A stretch of DNA of 64,000 nucleotides. It comes from Inia geoffrensis (taxonomy: Eukaryota; Chordata; Mammalia; Artiodactyla; Iniidae). Position 1 is the first letter of the stretch; every line of letters begins with the position of its first letter. The stretch is taken from contig CM070904.1 in NCBI GenBank assembly GCA_036417435.1, positions 64,054,408-64,118,407 of the forward strand, written 5' to 3'. Positions 1 to 11,510 of the stretch are shown here, one piece after another. Position numbers and translations under genes: made by a program. Below the pieces are notes generated by a model. It was not told where the DNA came from and did not search any database. It saw only the letters and a program-made list of their open reading frames with translations.

Positions 1-3000
1 TATTATACACAAGGCATTATTCAAATTCCTTATTTACTCTAATTCAGAAGCTTTTCTCAATCCCTGGCTTTTCAGAACTCTACAATACCTATAATTTGTA
101 TACCACATAATTGTTGTTCACTCATATTTTTCCTGATAATTTTGTGCCTATAATCTTTGAACTCTCAACCTATTTGTTAACTCCCCAAGGTCAGAGATTA
201 CTCCTTATACTTCAAGTCAGGAAAGGAAATTAATATTTATTGAATGCCTTCTTTGTGTCAGTCACTGTAAAATGTGTTCAACATTTGTTATCTGCAATTT
301 CTCTGTATCCACTTTTCCTTGTATGTGTGCTTTCCCTTCATTGTTTCCGTATTTCCCTGCCAGACTGCCCCAGTGCCTGACGCCAAATAACACTGACTCA
401 AGTAAGAAGCAGATTTACTGTGTTTTGGGACAACGATGGTAGAATTTCCACCGGTAATTTCTACTTGGGCTGCAGCCTCCTGCCTTGCTTCTGGGATTCC
501 CTCTCTCTTCGACATTTTCTCCCTTCCTCTTTAGCCCCTTCTAAATGATTCTGTTTTATGCAAAACATTTAAGCTATTTCTTTGACTCATTACCAATGCC
601 GTAAGAAGGTCTCATCTTCAAAAATAAGCACACACATTAGCGGGGGCATTCTAAAACCAAGGTAGTTCTCTCTCTCAGAGTTATTCTGCGAGTTTTAGTT
701 ATTTAAAAAAATATATATCATACACACATTTTCTCGTTTCATCCTCTCAACAACTCATTTCATGGTCTTTCATGTAAGATAGGAATTTGGGGTTCAGTTA
801 TTGGTATTGTAAAACTGATTGTTTGGATTCAGAAAATGAAATTATTTAGTGATAAAACACATTCTGTCCTTTTTCTAAATTTTTTGGTTAGAGAATTGGT
901 CAGATGCATCTGAATCATTTCCTATGTGAAATTCAATGCTTATACATAGTTGGATATTTGAAAATTATAACTTCTTATGACTAATTCTCATATTCCTTTA
1001 GATGTTACTGTATGAGTCTGAGTTCAATCTAGATGGAGAAACCACAGAGTAATCTGAACAGGTAAATTTTAATATAAATAATTATTAACTACGATGGGAT
1101 TGGAGTAGCAGAGCATTAGCTAAAAAGGACCCTAAAGAATATTGAAATAGCAGACATATGAAGCAACTACTTCCCTTGTGGCTGAGATAGGGCACCCAAG
1201 GCTGATTCAGAACTTATTGGATAGGGCAATTGCAGATTACTGAAAGCAAGGAAGTTGCCATGGTGCCACCAGAACTTGCCAGAAGTCTGTCTACCTTTTG
1301 GAGCATGCTGGAAATGTGCTCTCTGGGGACCAGGGAAAGCTGTTCAAGGGGAGGTGTCTTACTGGAGGTGCTCTACACAAAACTGCCTGGGAATATGCGG
1401 TTGCTGGTCACTGAGTGCTGTGGCTGCCATGCAAGACCCTGGTGCTGGAGAAAGCCATGTGTACTGCAGGAACTGGATGCTAGAGAAGCCACTCAGGCTG
1501 CTGAAGCCTGAACCAGGAAACTAAACCATTTCTTTCTGCACTGCCTCTCCAGCACCCTCTACAGGCAAACTTTAATGTCATGCCAACAGGCAAAGCAAAA
1601 ATGTTTAAAGGGCCCAGATGCATCTTTAGGGAGCAGATAAAAAGGTTGGATTTGGAGACAAAAAGCAATAAATTGATAATTGTCACTGTTATTTTCGGAT
1701 ATTCCAGGGACTAAAAATGTTAGTATGGATATTCACAAAACTATCCCACCTCCCAGTGCACATTTCCAAGGTGGAAAAACCCTTTGTGGTTCAGGCATCC
1801 ATCAAGCCTAGTATAATGAAGGGAGAAAAAGAAATGAACACAGTAAAACAATACTGACTTACATTAAAAGGAAGAGACTGGGAGAAGGAGTAGGGAAGAT
1901 AAAAAGTAATACAGGATAATATAGGGAGATAATTTTGAGGAGTTTTGAAAAGAGAAAAAGAGGTGGTGAAGTAGTTCTCATGCATAATGTTTTTGTTCTC
2001 ATGTATAATGTATAATGTTCTCATGTATAATGTGTTTCTTTGGGAAACAGTTTAAAAGATTTGAAGATATTTTTATAATATGCAATTTCCATTTGGATTT
2101 TTTTTTTGCATACCAGAAAAAATATTTAAATTAATTTTTAATTAGCCTGGCTGTTGATGTTAGGTTTCTTGTAATACAACTTCATGCTGAGAGAAGCTAT
2201 AAACAGAACCAGCTATATTTGGGTTACACTGACCATAACATTTTAAAGCTTTTTGAGTCCATCAGATTTTTAAACATTCAGATTTTTTTCCTTTTATACA
2301 CCAAGAATAAGCATAACAGAACTTAGTCTAATATCCTGCACGTAAATATTTATTAAAGTATTATTTCTACATTTATTATTTCCAATTAGGCTAGTCCTGA
2401 TACTGTGTGGCAATCTTTTTCTCTGTTTCTAATTAGTCAGTTTGCCTTCATCAAAGCATGTTTAAAAATCGTTACTACTTTCTTTATGTCCCCAATGTCC
2501 ATCCTCAAATCCCAAACCCAACTCAGCAGATAGCCTAATGATTGATGCCAGGAGAATAATTCCATCAGCCTCCTACTTCTGTACCTTTAAGCTGTATCTT
2601 TTATTCATATTTATGTTTCGCCTGCTTTAGAAGCAGCAGCAACTATCCTTCCACCAAAGTTAGTCTTTCCTGTGCTCTTGGTTTCATCCTCTTCCTTCTT
2701 CCCACACATTTTGTTTCAACAATTATGTCCTCATCTCTCCCTCTTGAATCTTGACTCTCTCTTTGTTTCTTGACTCTAACTCCTTGGCCTGTATAAAGGT
2801 TTGAAACTTTGGATTCCCTTTCAAAATTTTCCCCCCGTCTCTTTCCTTCTTTTGATTTATTTTTTTACAATTCCCATTTAAAGATCATCTATGCTTATTA
2901 CATCCATTTCTTCACCTCCCCAAATTCACTCTTTGTTGAAGAATATCTACCAAGCTCACTTGGTATAAGTCAGTTTTCCTTAGCCCAAGCACATAGTGCA

Positions 3001-5514
3001 GTCAAATTGAGCACTCATTACAAAGCTTTTTAAAGAACATATTTTAAGTATCCTAATCATTGGATATTGTGATTAGAGATGTACATGGCATCAACTATCC
3101 ATCCCTCCATCCACCACCTTGGTTCCAGAGCAAACTATGATTGTCTAGGCATTCTTTTCCTCACACTGCTTATGAGGTAATGACCTTACCTGGGTCAGAA
3201 GATGACTCTGCTGGGCCAGTTGCTAAGGCCTTTGTCTTGGAGAATGTTGGAAAAATAGGATTGCGTCTCGAGGCATCTTTTGAACAGGATGGATATGATC
3301 AGAGCACAGGCATCTTACAATTTTCCTGCTGTGTCTAGCTTCATTCAGAGGAGTCCTGACCTCTCCCCGTGATTGTTACGTCAAAAGTTGGCATCTTCTT
3401 TCATCAGTCTAGTCCTTTTTCAAACCGTTACAGAGGAGTTGAATCTTTTTAATACTATTTTATAATTACTTAGGTAGATAAAATGATGTTTTTAAATTAA
3501 ATGTTATGTTATCTACAAAACTCTCTGAAAGTTATTATACGTTTTAAACCAAAAATATTTTATTCTAAACATATCTAGAACAAATTTTCCTTTTCTAATG
3601 GGAGGTTATCTAACCATATTTGCTGGTAAAATTCTCTTTTCTAAATTGTTACATGTTCTTTTTTCTTATTGTTATACTATCCATCCTTGGCACACTCTCT
3701 CCAAGATAGGATAACCCCCAAAAGGACTTTGAGAAATCTCCTGGACACGCCACAGTCCAATGCAATCTTCTATCTTCCATCCTTGTTGGAAATAACCTCT
3801 CTTTCCCCTCTTTTATGGCACTGAATCACTGTCTTTCATATATTATTGATATTTATGAACGTGGCTAATGTCTACAAGTGAATCTTAAAAGCAAAATCCA
3901 TATTCTACTCATTATGGAGTAAAAGATCCTTACTATTGGGTAAAAGATCTTGTGGGCAAGATCCTCATTTTACTAACTGTTCTCTGTGCTTAAAATACAG
4001 TACCTTACAAATAGCAGGACTTAAAAATATTTGGTGAACTAAAGATGTTAAAAAATTTTTTGATGAGTAGATAGAGATAATTAGCTATTTATTAAAACTA
4101 TACATATCCCTCAGTAAATTTGTTTCCTTCTTCCTTTCTCATTTCTTTGTCTACATGTTTTAATGTGGGTGTCTATTTAGCCTCTATGCTTCTGTTTCTA
4201 TTTTTTTCTTCATTTAGTTTCTATTCCCTTTTTACCTCCATTTTCTCTTCTTTTTCCTCTCCTGCTTGGAAGACACCATTTTAAATGGAATGAAACATTA
4301 TTTTTATTTGTTTCTTGCAGTTATTTGAGTTCTGCGTTTTATCTCAAAACGAATGAGTGATAAGAATAAAATGGTAAGCTAAGTTATTTATTACAAAATT
4401 TGGAGAACCTTAACTGATCTTTGCCCATGAAGTTAGTGGCTTTCAATAGAAAAAAATATTTAGTCTAATTAAACACAAGAAACATAAATGTTTTAGAGAA
4501 AGATTTGGGATTTATTTGTCAAATGTAATAAATGCTTTGAAAGTTATATTAAGCTGCAATTTTGAACTCAACAGGTTATTTAGCATGAATTGTGCAAAGT
4601 CAAGTCATGAAATTATAAATCTGGGTCAAATGCTAAATTTAGTAGTGGAAACCATGGTGTGGTACTGAATTGATATTAATCTCAGGTGGGCAACCCTGTC
4701 CAAGATAACACTAAATCATTTGTTCTGGTCATTTTAGCGTGATAAAAATCCTTACATCTTAGTGAATTAAGATCACTTCCATGCCTGTTAAGAGATTCAG
4801 AATGAAAGAACTAACAATCCAACAATCCATTCATCCTATATGTGCACAATAAAATACAAGCACTCATTAAAAGAAGCAGAAGGCAGAGTTTGAAGGAAAT
4901 ATTTAAGCTGAAAAAATGCTCATCTTTGGTTCATTATTATCATATATATATAACTGAATTAAACATGTAAATTTCTTTCATAAATGTCAAAATAATGTCC
5001 AGTTTTTAAATTAGTATGTAAAAGTGAATGTATTTCATCAAATATATTCAACTTAAATAGTGGTTCAAATGTATTCTAACAACTGCATGGTTAAATATTA
5101 CTTCCTATAAACAGTCTGTTCCTCTTCTCACCTGGAATGTGGCCTTTAATTTGGATTTTAACTGATAAACTAATAGGGCTCAGCACTATCTAATGTCATC
5201 CTCAAATGAGATGCTTATGAGATGATTAATTTCCTGTAAAGAGGGAATTGGTAATACTCTGTGTAGAAAATATCTAAAAATTTTAAAGAATATCTGCAAT
5301 GCTTTCCATATATATTTCATATTTTATAACCTATGATCTGAAAAAAAAAGTTTAGAGATTTAGAAACAAATAAAAAACCACCACCATTTGTGCTGGACAT
5401 AAATTACTGTTTATATGCTACAGTGGAATCTGTCTCTCTCTCTTTCTCTTTTCATGCAATTGCTGGCCTGCTCAGTACAACATTATTGTATTATTATTTT
5501 TTAAATTTGTATAC
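1..5514. other. Intergenic DNA downstream of IFIH1
   Basis: No gene or clear young repeat. Short open frames here show no known family. In other mammals the next gene on this side is FAP, which is not seen. Confidence 0.6.
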
Positions 5515-5945
5515 AATTTTAAAGGTTACTTTCTATTTACAGTTATTACAAAATATTGGCTATATTCCCCGTGTTGTACAGTACATTCTTGAGCCTCTCT
5601 TACACCCAATAGTTTGTACCCTCCCACTCCCCCACCCCTATATTCCACCCCCGTCCACTGCTGGTAACCAGTAGTTGGTTCTCTGTAGCTTTGAGTCTGC
5701 TTCTTTTTTGTTATATGCACTGGTTTGTTGTATTTTTTGTATTCCACATATAAGTGATATCATAGTGTATTTGTCATTCTCTGTCTGACTTATTTCATTT
5801 AGCATAATGCCCTCCAAGTCCATCCATGTTGCTGCAAATGGCAACATTTCATTCTTTTTTATAGCTGAGTAGTATTCCATTGTATATATATACACCACAT
5901 CTTCTTTATCCATTCCTCTGTTGATGGACACTTAGGTTGCTTCCA
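5515..5945 (-). mobile_element. L1 3'-region fragment
   Basis: Antisense L1: ccaagtccatccatgttgct, gctgagtagtattccattgt and ccattcctctgttgatggac are all standard L1 ORF2/3' UTR segments. Confidence 0.88.
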
Positions 5946-6404
5946 TTATTATATTCTTCTTGAAGATGAAGACAGACTCTAATTAAAATTGTATCTACAT
6001 GACAGACCTACTTAAGTCCTACAGCCACTTAATAAAAAAGTGTTGATCTTTCTATTTATATTGATACCTATCTTTGCATTGCACCTATAGAAGATCTGGA
6101 CATTAAATCCTTCCTCTAGCTACACTGCATAGCATATTCAGAGCAATCATGTTTCACCACAGCTACTACTTACTTCTTGAGATAAGCCCTCTGGGTTAAA
6201 CATTGAGTGTTTATAATACTCCTAATCAAACATAGGTCTAAAATTTACTATTATTAAGCTATACCCACAGCTGTGCTTCTAATGATGCTTCTGCTTTTCT
6301 GGAAACTCTTACTAATATATTCTATACATATATTATATTGAGAAATTACACAAGAAACCAAATGCATTTGACAACTACTGGGTGTGTTTCATGCAGTATC
6401 CAAA

Positions 6405-6530
6405 GTCTCATGACAGTTCCTCAAGGTTGTTATTAACTTCCTATAGTCTCAGAGAGATTAAGTAACTCAAGTCACAAAGCTGGTGGGGATCCAAACCCAA
6501 GTTTGTCTCACTTCGTGCTCTCCCCATAAA
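6405..6530 (+). repeat. MIR relic
   Basis: gagagattaagtaactcaag and aagctggtggggatccaaac. Confidence 0.7.
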
Positions 6531-8167
6531 AACAAAGATATAAAATTGTATATCTAGTGCGACTAATTAAGGAGAAATTCACAAACTGAAAAAAGACAAG
6601 CATTCACTTCAAATTAACTTAATAACTCTTAGAAGAAAATAGAATAATTTTCTTGTTTTTTCTTTATTGCTATGATTCATGTAGTTGTTTACCAGATTTT
6701 GGAAATGAGCACTTTGTTATGCTCAGGGTGCGTGAACATTACTTTCCAGGGACGTGCTCTCCATTCTAGTTCTGAAAACATGAACTATGCTAGACGCTGG
6801 GAAGTGACACATGGATTTTGTCTTTGAAAAACAAAGGATGTCTGCTGAAGAGGTGGCAAAGAAAGACTTACACCTCTGTGGAAAGGCATCAGGGTGGGAA
6901 AGGATCAGGGTGACCAGAAAATTCTGTAGCAAGAATATTTGGTAGGAAATATCAGTAACACCCAATAAGCAATTTACTTTGGGGCTGAACATTGCTAACT
7001 TTCTCACTTCCTGTTGTTCTTTCCCATTAGCACCTAAAAGTGTTCAAGTCTCTTACAGCGTAAAAGCAACAATGACAACAAGAAACACCAAATCAATCCT
7101 CTTTGGCTTTAGGTTCAACCAACTGAAAACAATGCCAGAAGCCTTCCTTTCCCTAAGCCTTCCTTTTCCGCTCTGATATAGGGACTATTAAATTGCAGGG
7201 AGGAAAATATTCACCTCTCTTACAGCGTTTTTCACTTTCAACAATTGCTTGTGACCTGCACTGATCATCCTGTGCAAAAACATTTCTTACCCATTTTTGT
7301 GTTACTTCAATGCCTTATATTCAAAATATCTGTATAAACTATAAGTTACTGTATCTTAATTTCATATGGTCTGAAATGATTTCAGATTTTTGGTAGTAAG
7401 CCTTTACATTTCTTATGCCCAAGGTTGGTCAATGATCTATTGGCTTGGTAATACTTGTTGTTGTAAAATTTCCTGACCCCTTTGGGCCTTTCAAACCTGC
7501 CTTAAGGCGCATGACTCCAGCCAGCGTACCTGTTCTGTGAGACCCCTGCAATGCCCTTCAGCAAATAGGAGCTACCTTCAAATGTGTAACGTATTCAGTA
7601 GATAGCCCACAGCTGATATTACCACAAATCACTAAACAGGGTCTCCATATGAAAGGAGCCAGGGAGCCAGAAGCATGAACTATGAGAATGCTAGCATTGT
7701 AAGGAAACTTTGATACCATTTAATACAATCTCTGATTTTCCAGGAAAGAAAACAGAAGCCTTGTGAAGTGAGGTTGCTCAGTCACCCAACTAATAGAAGG
7801 TTTTGTGGGTGCTGAAACTCAGGCATCTAACAGGGTGTCTACCTGTCATGAGCATATTCTGTTAAATGACCTTAAAATGTCATGAGTATTAAACTGTTCA
7901 TTAACAATCAAAATGTTAGAATGATTACAATTGTTTTTGAATGCATCGTAGTTTGAGTTCTCAAGTACAATTGCATATTGTTTTATGCTACTTGAAACAT
8001 GTATTTCAAACCTTTTCAGTAGAAATAATACCTCTTTATTGAAAAAAATTACTAGAAAACATAGATGAAAAAAACCTGATATTTGCTGACACCTTAAAAA
8101 CAGTCTACATATGTTACGGTAGTATATTTAGCTATTTTATGCATTTGGTTTCTTGCATAATTTCCAA
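6531..8167. other. Intergenic stretch, mostly unassigned
   Basis: A weak MIR-like piece lies near 7,738-7,840; otherwise nothing recognised. Confidence 0.4.
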
Positions 8168-8352
8168 AATGTTCTAGAAGACAGCAATACTTTAAATGGA
8201 GTCAGCTGGAGTTTTAAAAAGTATTTTAAGAAAACCACAATCATCTGTCCTCTTGACAGAATGTTCTAGAAGACAGCAATACTTTAAATGGAGTCAGCTG
8301 GATTTTTTAAAAGTATTTTAAGGAAACCTCAATCATCTTCTGTCCTCTTGCA
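8168..8352. repeat. 92-bp tandem duplication
   Basis: Copies 8168-8259 and 8260-8352, both beginning aatgttctagaagacagcaa, with about six differences. Confidence 0.95.
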
Positions 8353-9057
8353 TTCTGAAGAGCTCTGACTGGTTAATATTCATCTTTGCTTAGGTCTTAA
8401 TCAAAAGATTCAAAGCTACTGTTAGACTGAATTTAATTAATCCAAAAACCACAGAAGAATTTACTTTTCACTCCCTCCAACATTTTGTTTCTCCTCAGTC
8501 ATAGGAGGTAACTTTCTGTGGAGCAGACCATCTGTGAGACGGGCTAAGTGTGGGTTAAAATGGTCAGCTGTGGTTCTGTCTTTATCATGTGGCTCTTCAA
8601 TGACAAAAGAGGCTATTTATTTGCTGGGAGAATGTTCTGTTGTACTGGGCCCTGTGTCTATCTCCAAATTATCACACTTAGTTCAGGAATGCTGACAACG
8701 TCCCAGACACAGAGAGGTTACTCTTCTGCTTAGGACTAGGGAGTGGTAGAGGTAGGCATTTTCTACTTATTCTTGAATGATCCGGCATCTGCTGCCTGCT
8801 CAACCCTGTGTGAACCCTGGACATCTCCACTGACACAGGAAATCTTCTGTGTATTCATAACTAGTCTGGATTTAGCCTCCATTCTTATTAGGTAATTTTT
8901 GCGCATAGTGTTATGTTCATGGAGGGAAAGCTGTGGAAGTAAGCCTTAACCTGCCTGATGGCTGCTTCTCAATAATACCTTGCCTTTCATGGTGCCTCAT
9001 ATTTTTCAAATGCTTTCATATATACACATATATGACTTAATCACAAAAACTGGGCAA
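8353..9057. other. Intergenic stretch without recognised features
   Basis: Nothing identified. Confidence 0.4.
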
Positions 9058-9568
9058 GTGGTGTGGGAAGCAGAATTCTAAGAAGGCCTCCAAGATCTCC
9101 GCCTGCAGTGTATACACCCTGAAAATTCCCCCGACCTTGAGTGTGGGCGGGACCTGTGAGTATGATGGGATTACAGTTAAGACTGCCTTAGCGGACTTGA
9201 GAGGGTGTCCTGCTGTCCTTGAAGAAGCAAATAGCTGTGAGAGGGCCCGTGAGCAGGCCACGTGGTGAGGGTGCCCATGGAGCTTAGAATGATCCCCAGT
9301 AGACAGCTAGCAAGAAAACAGGAATCCTAGTCTTCAGCTGCAAGGAGGTGACAGCCAGCAACCTGAAAGAGCTTGGAAGTGATTCTTCCCCCAGTGTATC
9401 TGGATGAGAACATCATCTGGCTGACACCCTGATTTCGGCCTTCTGAGACACTGCGCAGAGGACCCCGCCTTGACCTCTGGCCTACAGAACATGTGCAATA
9501 ATAAACGGGTGTTGTTTTAAGCCACTAAATTTGTGGTAATTTGTTATGAAGCAATAGAAAGCTAATAA
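9058..9568 (+). mobile_element. MaLR (MLT1-like) solo LTR
   Basis: About 510 bases with the MLT1 start (gaagcagaattctaagaagg) and the diagnostic end (tgttttaagccactaaattt, gtggtaatttgtta). Non-coding relic; an aataaa lies in the expected place near the end. It lies just downstream of the IFIH1 poly(A) site. Confidence 0.75.
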
Positions 9569-9591
9569 AAGCAAAGGCAGATAATACCATA

Positions 9592-9725
9592 ACCATTTCA
9601 CCAACAAGGAGACTAATTCAGAAAGATGAACGGATTTGCTCAATTTTATTCTGAAAATTAGTGACAGGACTGAGATTAGTACCTCAGATCCTCATTTATA
9701 CCCGAGCATTCTTTCCACTGTACTA
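9592..9725 (+). repeat. MIR relic
   Basis: Diverged MIR core (ttcaccaacaaggagactaa) ending in cattctttccactgtact. Confidence 0.5.
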
Positions 9726-9834
9726 TAATGCTCCACACTAAATAGTTTTACTAGTAGCTTTTCTTTACCTCTGCCCACTAACAAGGTAGAAATTGGAAGT
9801 ATAATATATTGTCTTCTTGCATACAGCTCAACAC

Positions 9835-9953
9835 AGAGTAAAGCAATGATTTTTATTAATTCCCACATCAGTTCTGTAGCATAATGAAAACAATCATCAA
9901 AATCATGTTAAATGTCAAGTTGATAATATTTTAAAAGAATCTTGAATCAAATG
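9835..9953 (-). other. IFIH1: IFIH1 3' UTR
   Basis: Sequence after the stop codon, about 120 bases, AT-rich, ending roughly 17 bases past the only well-placed AATAAA. The exact cleavage site is estimated. The length suits the short 3' UTR known for mammalian IFIH1. Confidence 0.7.
9852..9857 (-). terminator. IFIH1: Polyadenylation signal AATAAA for IFIH1
   Basis: Canonical AATAAA on the minus strand, about 100 bases after the TGA stop at 9954-9956. It is the first such hexamer downstream of the gene. Confidence 0.75.
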
Positions 9954-10133
9954 TCAATCTTCATCACTAAACAAACAATATTCTGAATAGTTAAGATCGG
10001 GAAATGTTATTGGTAGTTCTACCCACTTTTTGTATTGTTTCTTTGGTAAATTATTTTTGAAAACGACTACAAAATTCTTTATTTTGAGACAAGGCAAATC
10101 TAGGCCTTTGTGCACCATCATCGTTCCCCAATC
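9954..10133 (-). CDS. IFIH1: IFIH1 exon 16 (coding part): end of C-terminal domain
   Basis: Encodes the last 59 residues of MDA5 (human 967-1025), beginning [17 protein letters not shown] and ending CLFSDED followed by TGA. This is the second half of the RNA-binding C-terminal domain, which packs against the dsRNA backbone in filaments. The acceptor is tttccag and the exon starts in phase 0. Human has Ala at the first position where this protein has Asp. The residues [18 protein letters not shown] retain the basic patch. The upstream intron is occupied by two CHR SINEs and stays open in this reading frame for several hundred bases, so exon choice was set by the acceptor and by the human boundary. 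Confidence 0.97.
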   Translation of the reverse strand, partial: DWGTMMVHKGLDLPCLKIKNFVVVFKNNLPKKQYKKWVELPITFPDLNYSEYCLFSDED

Positions 10134-10183
10134 CTGGAAAACAAAAGAGAGAGAGCAAGAGGAAAAATTAAATGCACGTTCAT

Positions 10184-10448
10184 GGGCTTCCCTGGTGGCG
10201 CAGTGGTTAAGAATCCACCTACCAATGCAGGGGACACGGGTTCGATCCCTGGTCTCGGAAGATCCCACATGCCGTATGAGCCAACTACTAAGCCCGCGAG
10301 CCGCAACTACTGAAGCCCGTGCTCCACAACAAGAGAAGCCACTGCAATGAAAAGCCCGCACACTGCAATGAAGAGTAGCGCCCCCCCGCCCCGCGCACAG
10401 CAACGAAGACCCAATGCAGCCAAAGATAAATAAATAAAATTTTTTTTT
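10184..10448 (+). repeat. CHR SINE (older, long variant) in IFIH1 intron 15
   Basis: Starts gggcttccctggtggcgcag, carries tRNA-like box A/B sequence (gggttcgatccctgg) and ends in a taaataaataaaa tail. A diverged duplication (gcacgttcat / gcacattcaat) flanks it and the neighbouring copy together, so this element inserted first. Confidence 0.9.
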
Positions 10449-10462
10449 AAAAAAGCACATTC

Positions 10463-10689
10463 TGGGGCTTCCCTGGTGGCGCAGTGGTTGGGAGTCCGCC
10501 TGCCGATGCAGGGGACGTGGGTTCGTGCCCCGGTCCGGGAGGATCCCACATGCTGCAGAGCGGCTGGGCCCGTGAGCCGTGGCCGCTGGACCTGCGCGTC
10601 TGGAGCCTGTGCTCCGCAGTGGGAGGGGCCACAACAGTGAGAGGCCCGCATACCACAAAAATAAATAAATTAATTAATTAAATTAAATT
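10463..10689 (+). repeat. CHR SINE nested in the tail of another CHR
   Basis: CpG-rich younger subfamily with the usual end gaggcccgcataccac. It is flanked by the duplication aaaaagcacattc (10450-10462 and 10690-10702), showing that it inserted at the A-rich end of the first SINE. Confidence 0.92.
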
Positions 10690-10756
10690 AAAAAGCACAT
10701 TCAATTAAGAATTCCTTTTGGCCAAAGTAAAATTAAGCCCACAGCAATTTACTTAC

Positions 10757-10850
10757 TTGGCCACATTTTTTGCAGATTATCTCTCCATTTGTTTGATAGT
10801 CAGCAAACTTTGTTTGCAGTGCTTTGTTTCCTCTCACAATGTACAGTTTC
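10757..10850 (-). CDS. IFIH1: IFIH1 exon 15: C-terminal domain with second zinc-binding pair
   Basis: 94 bases, acceptor ttttag, donor gtaagt. It completes Lys936 and encodes [19 protein letters not shown] then [12 protein letters not shown] (human 937-966). The Ala in NKAL corresponds to human residue 946, the site of the A946T autoimmunity variant, and here is the Ala form. In human the second zinc pair is C962-K-C964. Here the codons read TGC AAA AAA TGT, giving C-K-K-C, an in-frame insertion of one lysine. Other changes from human are E943G, K949T and C951F. No splice or frame defect is seen. Confidence 0.97.
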
Positions 10851-11319
10851 CTAAAATTATCAAGGAATCAGAATCACCCCTGAGAATTCACACAGGACCA
10901 GTATGCAGCACATGGTATGCGTTGCTGGGCTTGCCACTTGTCCACATGCATGTACCAGCCAGCACCTCATCCCTTCTTCCAGATCAGCAGGCACCTCTCA
11001 AGGGGTATGTGGCCTTTTGTAGCTTCTTTCAAGTCTGCTGATTACTTTAACTAGACTTAAGTTGTTCAAGAAGTTGAGAACAAATATGAGCATTCACAAA
11101 CTGATGTGCCTTGGATGAAAGTGGCTTTCACTTCTCCTTTCCTGCCCCGGTGCATATATTTGAAAACTGTACACGAAATAGGGTTTATAATTTGGGGGCT
11201 GAGAAAGGAAAGTTCTGAAAAATAATGAATCTCATTTGTACTATTTTGGAAGAACATTTACAATACAACCTGCTTCATCCCTTATAAAGAAATTTAAAAT
11301 TAAGTCTTCCTGGACTTAC

Positions 11320-11510
11320 TTGAACTCTGGTGTCATATTGACATGGTGCATCTTTTCAATGACGTGGATATCTTCTCCAGAGCAGGCTAGCACACTACAG
11401 TTTTTACAGAGAAAACTTATTAATGATGGGTTGTCCTTAAACTGCTTTGCAGTACTTCTCTTGATTTTCATTTTCTTTTCCAATATACTTTGCATCTGTA
11501 ATTCCAAAAT
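11320..11510 (-). CDS. IFIH1: IFIH1 exon 14: pincer end and first zinc-binding pair
   Basis: 191 bases, acceptor gatgcag, donor gtaagt after the first two bases of a Lys codon. Encodes [14 protein letters not shown] through NMTPEF (human 873-936). It contains the end of the pincer helices and the first zinc pair C907-x-x-C910 in [11 protein letters not shown]. Ile923, a site of a human loss-of-function variant, is conserved in HVIEKMHHV. Exon 13 ends with His871, and Glu875 in this exon is kept; both are used in filament contacts. Confidence 0.97.

Noticed and set aside
1230..1524. Overlapping 90-codon ORFs in intergenic DNA
   Set aside because: No recognisable family, no splice or promoter context; perhaps an old repeat that I cannot name.
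9954..10658. A 234-codon minus-strand ORF as a separate gene
   Set aside because: Only the last 60 codons are real (IFIH1 exon 16). The rest is antisense CHR SINE, which gives similar peptides at several other places in the window.
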